Part shown: in pieces, positions 1 through 10,300 of the stretch | Position numbering within the stretch: position 1 is the first letter of the stretch | Layout of the letters: every line of letters begins with the position of its first letter | Assembly (NCBI GenBank): GCA_032718475.1 | Contig: JAUCBJ010008711.1 | Span: 1 to 53,186, forward strand | Length of the DNA: 53,186 nt | Direction: 5' to 3' | Origin: Nemertoderma westbladi | Taxonomy: Eukaryota > Xenacoelomorpha > Nemertodermatida > Nemertodermatidae | Notes under the pieces: generated by a model | The model's input: only the letters and a program-made list of their open reading frames with translations | Told to the model about the DNA's origin: nothing | The model's database searches: none | Translations under genes and position numbers: made by a program

Positions 1-125
1 TTATAGAATTATATTCCCTAAATGCCGTGGATTTTCAAAATTTTATTTTATTCGAATTAACTTTGTAAAGATTGCTTTGAGTTCTCATTAGTATTGGTTC
101 TATCTATTATGCATCTATCGGTCAA

Positions 126-205
126 GTGGTTCAGTAGCTCAGTTGGTAGAGCGTTGGAAATTATAAGTGTAGTAGGTATCGAGTTCGAATCCTAGTAAGT
201 GCGAA
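126..205 (+). other. tRNA-like sequence with A and B boxes inside the LTR
   Basis: An A-box match TAGCTCAGTTGG (135-146) and a B-box match GAGTTCGAATCC (181-192) are spaced as in a tRNA gene, and the D-stem GCTC/GAGC can pair. The acceptor, anticodon and T stems pair poorly, so this is a degenerate tRNA or SINE head rather than a working tRNA gene. It lies about 210 bp upstream of the LTR TATA box and is present in all three LTRs of the window. Confidence 0.7.
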
Positions 206-411
206 TTATTTTTTGTGCAGAATTTCAACTCATTTAAATTAACCGCTACAAATTAATTGCATTTGTCTGTACCAATAAGGCTGTAGTTATTTGATTGTAA
301 CCAATGTCGTGCAAGTTATATATTAGCTGGACCAATAAGCTATCTTTAAAACCTTGTTAGAACCCATAGAACAATCGAGAATTTTCTCGATTGATTGCAG
401 CACAAATTTAG

Positions 412-530
412 TATATAAAGGTGCGATTTCGTTCATTAGTTATCTATCATTCAATTTCCATCATTCCTTTCTGTCTTATTTCAGATTACATTGTTTATTG
501 TATAATAGTTATTATATCTTTTGTAATAAA
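412..530 (+). promoter_or_regulatory. LTR promoter and polyA signal
   Basis: TATATAAAG at 412-420 is a strong TATA box. A start site about 30 bp downstream (near 445) would define the U3/R border. AATAAA at 525-530 would end R near 550. This places a very long U5 of about 1.3 kb in the LTR. The same signals recur at 15011-15129 in the second LTR. Confidence 0.6.
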
Positions 531-1916
531 AGTCAGAAATACTAGTCACATCTCAGCCCTTTTCTATCTGTTTTACTATGGTTTCACTACGGTGAACAAA
601 CTCAGGGACAGGATGGCCGGCTAGAGATCGGGCCGCAGCAATGAACGGGAACATCACGGGAATGTAGACGAGAGACAACCCGCAATACCATTTAGAGTTA
701 TTCGCCCATCGCCTGAAAGGTTAGACAGCGTTCGATCCTTGCTACCTAAGTGTAAGACCAAAAGATCAAAGGTAGACGTAGTGACACGCTGTAAGCCTAA
801 AATTACATCATAGGGACTGTACTGTCTTGATTCAGGGAAAACCGCAGTAGACCTTCATATTCCTACGGGGGAGAGGGAGAGAGAGCAGATACTAGTACGC
901 AGATAGGACGTAGGCACACCGGTACAAGGCATACACATTGGTTAGGGTGCAGCAAACTGTACGCTTAACTCTTGCTAAGTACAGGTGTGTGTGCGACTAT
1001 TTGCCGTACAACGGTGTCCGTTACATCAGAACTTGTAGGCTAGGGGGTTGCTGTGTTTTCACCTGAATTGGGATTGTACCGTTCAGGCGGTAGGGCAGTT
1101 TACGCTAGGCGCAAATAAATTGAGGCTATCAGGGATATACTAACATCTACCGTGTCCCCGCCAACGCCCTAATAGGAAGTTACCCGGACTACCTGGGTGA
1201 CTAAAATTCTAGATAGGAGCCAGGATAGCTATTAGTACCCGTACGCCTACAGTAGTAAACTAACACATCTCTTCTTAGTATCAGGGACCTGGTACCTAAA
1301 ATTGCCGAATTCTGGGCGTAGTATTAACCTTATGCCTGAATTTGAGTCCTGGAAATACGCAAGAGGGGAAGGAACCTTATCATTCGTGAGTATTGGACCT
1401 ACAAGTTATAAAATTAGAATATTCGTAAAATGCACACCGTACCCAGTAATTATATATGTGAAGGAGCAAAACTGCTTTGACCGTTCAGAATTAACACACG
1501 CGCGTTAGAAATTATTTACACCTCGAAATATATAAAATTAACTTTCGTCCTTACTGCACTTTGCTCGCTAGTTAGACATCTCCAAATCTGCTCTATACCT
1601 AGCTAGCGTCCCTTTGCCCAACCATATAAATCACACCGCGGCAAAGTATACGAGCCCCTTAGTCCGTCAGTGAGTCAGCCTGATTTTAGGATTCGCTGCG
1701 CGGGATTTTGTTTTATCGAAGTTTGTCTGCTCGTAGACTGTTTTCTGCCTCACCGGTTAAAAGAGATCGATACTGCAATATATTCGCTTACTTAGGGTTT
1801 ACTGTTTTGGTGAGAAGGTCGGATTTATGATTTGATTTACAAACTTTACAGTAGGATATTGCAGGTATTGTTACCGTCTCTTCCGATAGTAGGAATAGGC
1901 GTATCTCTCCAATTTA

Positions 1917-2722
1917 GTAGGAATATGTTTTACTGAACTACGGTTCGGTAGGACTAAAGTTATTTGAAAATTTTGTATTTTGAGGTAAAAATTTGTATTT
2001 GATTAGCTAAGTGCTAATTTTTTGAAATAAAATTTGATTTGAACCGCGTGTAAAATATTTTGGAATTGAATACCGGTGTTTAAAAGGGTTTAAATACCAT
2101 ATTGTACCGGTACAAAATTTTCGTAAAGTAAAACCTAACTCTTTTGTTTTTCAGGATTCAGAACTCATTTCTAGACTGTAACGGGAGCAAGACCGTGTTT
2201 AGCAAGTTTGGGAGATAGATAACTCAACAACTTTGGTTGGGAAAATCGCGTTTCGTCCGCAACGTTAAAAACGGAAAGGTTCACGTTCGGTTTGTATCTG
2301 GGAATCTGTTTTTCTGGAGAATTATTGGAGTGGGTGAGTTCGAAAAGTTGCATAAATAAGTTAGGCATTACCGTATTAGTTAAAATTATTGTGGGTTCCA
2401 CTGTCTCAAGTATTTATGCATTCCGTATGATTTCTTTGTTCATTGCTGAATTAGTCCGTATTATTGTATTTAATTTACCTTTTGATAACGCATATCGTTA
2501 TCCGATTTATTTGTTGTAAAATTGGCCGCTAGGCTAATTTTATTATATACTTATTCCGTGACATTTATTTGCTGTAAAATTGGCCGTTTAGGCTAATTTT
2601 ATCCATCTGCTATAAAATCGGCCGGTAGGCTAATTTTATAAGACTGTAATTAGTACCGTTTAGATAAAATACGGTAAACTCGATACTTTGACACTCACTT
2701 TACTTGACTTACAACTACCGAA
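1917..2722 (+). other. Untranslated leader between 5' LTR and gag
   Basis: This AT-rich stretch has no convincing gene. It is conserved in the inverted copy (about 25321-26120). A polypyrimidine run ending in CAG (about 2141-2155) resembles a splice acceptor. Four hairpins lie at its 3' end. I could not find a clear primer-binding site beginning TGG directly after 1916, so the LTR end and primer tRNA are unresolved. Confidence 0.6.
2485..2640 (+). other. Cluster of four palindromic hairpins in the gag leader
   Basis: A GATAACG/CGTTATC stem near 2485 is followed by three near-identical palindromes at 2517-2542, 2575-2601 and 2611-2640. Each has the form AAAATTGGCC, a short loop, then GGCTAATTTT. 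The inverted copy keeps all of them (25411-25438, 25449-25474, 25507-25532 and a GATAACG/CGTTATC stem near 25550) although loop bases differ. Conserved stems with changed loops argue for RNA or DNA structure. They end about 80 bp before the gag ATG, a usual place for packaging or dimerisation signals; that role is inferred. Confidence 0.75.
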
Positions 2723-4310
2723 ATGAGTGACAAACAAGACTATACGAAGAATACACAAACCGACTATGACTCATGTGACGCGGATAAGTCAGCAGCGGAG
2801 AGAACAACAGGGGAAGACTCGCGAGCCTACCGAACCTACACCGTGTGCGTCACCAGTACATCCAACGGGAGTACCGGATGCCGTAGTACGAGGCGACGGC
2901 AGGACCGAGGACTTTCTAACTGTTCCGCAACCTAGATATAGGGAAACGGAATTGGTAAGTTCAGCAGGAAGCACAGAAAGTGTGGTTAGAAGCGTCGGAG
3001 GTTACATGGCGCATATAACCAGGAGTATTGGAGAAGGCCAACGCATATTAGACGGGTTGACCGCTCCGATGTCTCGATTCGAGTTCTACACCCTCCAGGT
3101 TAGAGTACAGAGTAAAGTATATAAGTCCGTAGATAATTTAGTTGGCTTACAAGATCTAGCTAGACAGAGACAGGACATGGATACTCAACTTAGAATCCTA
3201 GAGAAACTAATGATCACTAGAGAGAAACTGATTCAGTTTAAGTCGACGATTAGACAGATACAACAGGAACAAGCGGACCAGTTGTTAGGTGAGTCAGTTT
3301 CGGACGAATTATTACAACCCGAGGAAGAACAGGAACTGTACCGACTGGATGGACAATTGAAACACCTGACGGATCACTTGCGCATGTGCGGCGAAGACGT
3401 CGGGGATTGGGAAACCGTGCCGGAGGCTACGAGGGAAACTTCACTCGCACAAATCGAATCGGCACCGGGAATACTAAATCAATCGCTGGTGAGTATTCGT
3501 AGCGAAATCTGCGAGGGAAGTATAGTCACGTCAGAAGTTGCTCGACAACAGCAAGAATTCTGCCGACAACGACGAGAAATGGAGGAACAAGCTCAACTTC
3601 TAGTGATGCAGGCAGCAGTAGAGGAAGAGAAGCTACGCGTTGCGAATATAGCGAGAATCTCTCATCTACAGGAACAAGCTGAATTAGAAGCAGCTGAAGT
3701 AGAAAGGTTAGAGGTAGACATTGCCCGACAAGCGGCAGCGGCAGCGGCAGAGTCAGAGCGACAAGCGGCAGCGGCAGCGGCGGAATTAGAACGAGACAGG
3801 TTAGTTTCGGAAGCACGGGCCGAAATGAAAACACGGCAAATAAAAGCTCAATCCGCCATACGACAAGCAGAATTTGAGGCGCAACAACGACAAACGGAAC
3901 AACGAGAGAAGACAGCTAAACTTCATTTCGAACTTGAGAAGAAGGCGAGAGAATTAGCGAACGCTGAGGAAGATCTGGATCAAAAGGCCCGCGATCGATC
4001 GATGAGATCTCGTGACGGACATGATTTGGACCAGTTAGAGGTAAGACATCGCCAAATTCAGGAACGGAAGAAGGAAGGAAGCGTAGGAGCACCCGGACGG
4101 GAACGACAATTAGTAAAAGACGTGTGTCAACGATTCCCACAGGTAACTCATATGTTTGCACCGGTTACGACTAAGGAACCTGTTTCGATTGCGGGTAGTA
4201 GTCGATATTCTCCTATCCATGGTGCGACGGAACACAGGTTTGTTATTCCGGACAGAGTTTACACCGCCAAGAGCAACGTCGTCGCCTATTCCGAAAGTCA
4301 AGGTAAGTAA
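2723..4310 (+). pseudogene. gag: BEL gag, N-terminal part, frameshifted
   Basis: The inverted copy shows that gag starts at the ATG equivalent to 2723 (MSDKQDYTKN). In this copy one extra base around 2797-2811 shifts the frame, and translation then stays open in the next frame to the stop at 4308-4310. The open part is a long charged coiled coil (about 3500-4000) with two alanine runs flanked by RQ and ESERQ/ELERD. No membrane segment or zinc knuckle lies here; the knuckles are in the downstream frame. Pol lies in the +1 frame and overlaps at 4156-4310. Either a programmed +1 shift or a second damaging indel joins them; one copy cannot decide. Confidence 0.75.
2812..2831 (+). promoter_or_regulatory. 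Palindromic 20 bp motif, site 1
   Basis: GGAAGACTCGCGAGCCTACC in gag, read as KTREPT. The matching site in the inverted copy is 25213-25232. Confidence 0.85.
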
Positions 4311-7300
4311 CCCACCGATTACGGATCGTAGTAGTTTATTGACCGGACCTGCACTACTGACGACAAAACAGGTGAGTCCACCTTTGACACCTAAACCCGT
4401 TACACATTACGCTTATCCAATGACGTTTCGACCTACAAGGCCTTTGGATTCAAACGCGGTCGTCCGACCACCGGTTCAGTTTACATCGCAATCTACGACT
4501 TCGAGGAAGACTTGTGAGCCTACCGAACAACGGAGAACAGTGGAGACGCGACCATTCAATCAGTTTACATCGCAATCTACGACTTCGAGGAAGACTTGTG
4601 AGCCTACCGAACAACGGAGAACAGTGGAGACGCGACCATTCAATCAGTTTACATCGCAATCTACGACTTCGAGGAAGACTTGTGAGCCTACCGAACAACG
4701 GAGAACAGTGGAGACGCGACCGTTCAACCAGTTTACATCGCAATCTACGACTTCGAGGAAGACTTGTGAGCCTACCGAACAACGGAGATCAGTGGACGAT
4801 GTTCCGAAACGAGCCGTTAGAATTCGAACGACGCAACGGACGCGAGCACGTCGACCACCATATCCAGATGATAGTAGTACTTCGAGCGAATCGGATTACC
4901 CGAAACGCGAGGTATTTAGAACAGGGGCGGCCGATGAATATAAACGCGAGCGTTCAGACAACTCCTTTGCAGACAATCCTCCACAGAATACACCAACACA
5001 GAAGGCGTTACAACCAACGGACGCAATTAGTACACAACAGTTCGCCGACATTCTGCGACCAGTTGTCAATAAGTTGGCTCAGATCGAGGAACGTCTGGAG
5101 GAAGGTTACACCGACAGTTCGAGAAATTCCGAATTCGAACACAATAGACACCCGAAGGGACCACAAAGACCGGTACCTTCAAACCCCACATCGTATCAGG
5201 GAAAAGCGCCAAGAAGGGAGAACATCAACCAGGTTACCAACCAAGGACGCGAAACTCTGAACGTTGCCGAGGAGATAGCGAAATTCGCAGCCAGACAGGG
5301 ATTGCCGGTACAACAACCACCGAAGTTCTCCGGTAGCTCAAAACACTGGCATACCTTCGTAGACTATATTGAATCCCAGATCGCCGTGTGCGCCTTTACG
5401 TCACGAGAGAAGTTCAATTACTTGCTCCAAACGTTGTCAGGAGAACCTAAACGTTTGGCGGAGACTTTCGTTGGTGTACCGGACGCTTTCGAACTAGCGT
5501 ACGATCGTTTGACTTCGATATACGGAGGTACAGTGAGTATGGCCAGGTCAGTAATAGAAGAACTCTGTAAGGGAGGGGCTATCACTAAACCCGTCGACTT
5601 ACTAAAACTGGCTGACGAGATTAAGAACGCTATCACTACCTTAAGATCAATTGGACAACTTGATTACGGGAATACGCCTACAGTCCTATTAAAGATAATA
5701 GGACGACTCCACCATCGACTTCGTCGGGAGTGGAGGAAGGTCGAATACCAGCGAGAGGAGCGAGGAGGATTCCTAAAATTAGAAGATGTGTACCTTTTAA
5801 TATCCAGGGAGGCGGTAGTAGAAACTCGATCTAACTATACCGACCAGCACATCGTGGCAGAAGGGATCACACTGCCATCCTCCAACCGACAAAAACCCCA
5901 GACAACATCCACAAAGACGGCCACTTACGCCACACCGACGGAATCACGACAATTCTCAGACGGTAATAGAGTATCTGCGCCCATTGGAACGAAACAGACG
6001 AGACAGCAACTCAGCGCCGACTTCAACGGGTGCCAATACTGCGAACATTTGGGTAAGCGGTATATTGGTCACAAGTTACGAGGTTGTCGACAATTTCGCG
6101 AGTTGAACTCAGAAGAACGACGGCTGCAGATACGGCCACTGGACTCTTGTTGGCGGTGTACGCGACACGGACACGTCCGTAAGGATTGCCCAAATACCGA
6201 CACTTGTCCATCCTGTGGACGCAACCACGACGGTCTGCTCCACACAGACAGCCACACGCCGACGAAACGCTTCGCCAGGGAACACCCGGAAGCAGCAGCG
6301 AGATGTGATGCGGCTTACCGAAAACGAGAATCGAAAACGACTCCGACTTTCGTGACCCATATAGAGGATTGCTTTTCAGAACAATCCGGATCGTCGGACG
6401 AAGAATCAGACGACGACGAATATTCTAATGGAGACGAACAACCGTCAATCGCGCTCCTGACCACTGACCAACTGAAGGGATTCAGTGTAATCCCGATTAA
6501 AGTTACTGGCACAAAAGGGAGTAAGAGGATCTACGCGATTCTAGACTCAGCCTCATCTCACAGTTACGTAGATGAAAAGATAGCTGACGTCGTAACAGAT
6601 CTTAGACAAGGTAAGCACGTCAGTTATACAGTAAGTAGTATGCACGGCCAGCGTGCAATACCAGTGACACGAGTTAAGTTGGACTTAGACTCTCTTCTTC
6701 CAAAATCGCAACACAGCGAGAGGGAGAGGTCTTTGTTGCCCTTTAGAGATCTAACCTTTGCGGCCACGAAGGACTTTAGTAACCTACTAGGTCCAGTGCC
6801 GGAACAATCTCTGGAGGACCGTAAGTATTTCAGACACCTTGGTGTACCCGAATGTCCCGTCAATTATAGATCGGTAGCAATGCTGATCGGGACGGACCAA
6901 TTCAACCTACATCAGGTGTGGGAAACCAGACCATCGGCAGTTGTAGCAGGAAACGCATACGCCTGCAGAACGCCGATAGGGTGGTATACTCGAGCGCCTG
7001 TGCGCACACTAGACGTAAGTGACGAGGAAGACGACGTACAGAGTACATGTAGTTTATTGACTACAAACTCAATTCATTCCTTTTCACACGACGTGAACCA
7101 TACTACGCTACAGTCGACAAAACATCACAGACGTGTAACTAGTATGATAAGTCACAAGGAGCAGCTAACCCACAAGGTGAGTTTAGAAATTGGGGAGAAG
7201 ACGAATCAGCTAGAGATTCCATCGACGACAGATGATAGGCTTGCGAGTCTACCTACCCCAATAACCTCAACAGTGCCCATCGATATCGACGATGACGCGT

Positions 7301-10300
7301 TGAAAATTCATCAGTTGGAACAAGCCGCCTTGGACAAAGAATTAACGGAGAAGACTATCAGGTGGTTAGAACAAGATACAGCTGAACCTGGTAGCTACGA
7401 CCCTTGTATGTCGGAACAGGAGAAACAATCTCTAAAGATCATGGAGGATACTATCCGACAGACGGAGGACGGACATTACGAGGTGGGGATGTTATGGCGT
7501 AGCCAAAGTCCTAAACTTATAAATAACTACCCACTGGCTTTAAGACGTCTACACTCAATCCGACAACGTCTATTAAAGGACGAGAAAGCCCATCTGCAGT
7601 ACAACACTCAGATGAAGACATATTTGACAAAGGGATACGCTATCCGAATGACTAACCCGGAGCAAGTGACCGACCAGACATACTACCTGCCACATCACTA
7701 TGTGAGACATCCCGACAAACCAGATAAAGTACGCGTAGTCAATGACTGTGCGGCTCTGTTTGAGGGAATGTCCCTCAATAGTGAATTGATGGATGGACCG
7801 AACATGAATAATTATCTTATGGGGGTGATTATGCGCTTCCGTCAGCGTCAAGTAGCCTTTACTTGCGACGTTGAAGCGATGTTTCACCAAGTAAAAGCGT
7901 TAGAGCGAGACAGAGACAGTTTGCGGTTTCTCTGGTATCCGGAAGGGGACTTAAGTCTACCACCAGCGACTTACCAAATGCAAGTTCGCGTTTTCGGTGC
8001 CAGAGACAGCCCAAATTGTACGATGTACGCCTTGAAGCAAGCCGCTAGAGATCAGAAACATCTGTATGACCCAGAGATAATTAGAATTGTAGAACGTGAC
8101 TTTTACGTTGATGACGGTTTACAAAGTTGCGACACAGTAGAACGTGCTACAACAGTAGCACATCAATTACGGGACTGCTTGGCGGGCGGAGGTTTTAACC
8201 TCACCAAATTCGCCTCAAACAGTGCCGAATTAGTTGACTCATTCGGAACTACTGAGCGTGGAGGTGGTGATATAGACCTAGAGTTCGAACCACTACCGAC
8301 GACTAAGGTGTTGGGGCTCTTTTGGGACCCAAACACAGACAACTTTCGAGTGAAGGTGAGACTGGACAGTCAAGGAGACACACTGACGAAGAGATCATGC
8401 TTGTCAAAGTTGAGCCGATTGTTCGATCCGTTAGGATTCATCAGTCCAGTAATACTGCAAGCTCGCATTTATATGCGCAGTATATGGAAGGATGGACTAA
8501 CGTGGGACGAGCCGATCTCATCAGATCAAGTGGACTTATGGAAGACCTGGGAGGCGGAATTGTCTTCGTTAGAGGATTATTCCATACCCAGGGTTTACTT
8601 TCCATTACAGAGTACATTTCCTGACAACTTGGAATTACACTGTTTTTCTGACGCCAGTGACAACGGTTTTGGTGTGGCAGCGTATTTGCGCAGACAAGTA
8701 GAATCAGACGAGTTCGATGTTTCGCTCATTACTTCTAAGGCTAAGACCATGCCTACTAAGTATATGACGACACCACGAGCCGAGCTACAAGCCGCAACCC
8801 TGTCAACCACCATCGTGAACCTCATACAGACAGAACTACAGTCGAGTTTACAGATATTTTATTGGACTGACGCGACGTTGGTTTTATTTTACATAAACAA
8901 CGACACACTCGAATTTAAGACATTCGTAGCTAACCGTCGCGCGGAAATTCTAGACCGTTCGATAAAAGAAGATTGGCGACATTGTCCCGGACCACAAAAC
9001 CCAGCTGATATTGCGTCGCGAGGAATGATGCCTGAGGAATTCTGTAAACCGGAGAACAAAGAGTTTTGGCAACACGGACCCCAGTTCTTGCAGAAATCGA
9101 CACAAGATTGGCCTCCGTTATACGACAACAAGTCCAACACCATTCCTAAGGACGCCGAAATCAAGAAACCAAAAAAGGGGAAGACAAAGAAAAAGACGAC
9201 AGCGGCGAAACTCAAGAAAAAACCGAAGGCGAAATGGAAGGATATAACTTCAAAGGTCAAGAGAGGAAGACTTGCGAGCCTTTCTACACCAGACATATCG
9301 CCAGACGGTCGACCAGACATATCGCCAGACGGTCAACCAGACACGTTACTAGACAGTCAACCAGACATTTTGCCAGACATATCACAAAATGTTCCACCAG
9401 ACGTTAGTAACGCACTGACAAACAGTAAAGCCGCAGTTTCCCTATTGGAGCGGCCTTCTATTGACAAACTACCAATTTTGACACACTTGAGCAACCATAA
9501 GCATGGTGAAACCTCATGTATTACAGATGTGGGTAGTACCTACGCTAATGTAAATACAGGTGTTACTTTGCGCTCAAGAGACATGCCGAACTTACAACCT
9601 ATGGTGAGACCTGGGATTAATGTCGGCAGGAAAATAAGTTTACCGAAACCTGCTGACCCCATAGAGTTCAAACCACCATTAACGATCGACTTACAAAGTA
9701 CCGACAATCAAGGTAAGAAGACAAAGAAGGACAAATTACTTGTAGACCCGGACGGATCAACAGTCAACAAGGGAATACTTACCGGCGGACCCGTGGGCCC
9801 TTCTAGTAATTCAAAACCTTCCAAGTTCTCCATTGACTTACCTGATGACGTCACAAATACTTACGTCGACCGTATTGTAAACTTAACAGATTCTTGGACA
9901 AGCGCTTGCCGAAAATTAGCGTGGATTGTACGTTTTGTACAATACGTAAAAGGCAAACGTGACTTCACACGTCGACTTACATTGGATGAGATTGACAGGT
10001 GTGAGATTAAATTAATTCGCCATTACCAACTGCGATATTTCGCGCGCGAATTCACATCTATACATCAAGGTCAACCAATCAAGTCGTCACCGATACTGAG
10101 TTGGAGTCCGATTATTTATAATGGCTTAATTTGTCATAAATCTCGGCTTCAAAACATTGACTTTAACACGAACTTTAGGTACCCAATAATAATACCGCAA
10201 CATCACGAACTACAACGTGCAATGATACTGGACGCACATTTACATCTGAAACACGCTGGAAGACACCACTGTCTTTCCTACTTACGTACTAGATTTGTAT

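Larger units (their letters stand above)
1..1916 (+). repeat. 5' LTR of BEL plus copy
   Basis: This segment matches 14601-16509 with about a dozen differences noted by eye (for example near 460, 587, 616, 867, 1010, 1158, 1609). It starts TATAGAATTATATTCC, not the usual TG. The third LTR at 27916 begins with nearly the same bases where it joins satellite DNA, so this start is probably real. It contains a tRNA-like sequence, a TATA box (412-420) and AATAAA (525-530). The right boundary is the point where similarity to 16509 stops. Because 16509 is a rearrangement junction, the true LTR may be longer. Confidence 0.85.

Noticed and set aside
126-205. Functional tRNA gene
   Set aside because: Only the boxes and D stem are convincing; acceptor, anticodon and T stems do not pair.
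4303-4371. Possible 69 bp intron with GTAAGT donor and ACAG acceptor between gag and pol
   Set aside because: Joining the sites keeps the gag frame and meets a stop within a few codons, so it does not connect gag to pol.
4450-4782. Minus-strand repeat protein opposite pol
   Set aside because: It is the antisense shadow of the 84 bp coding repeat.
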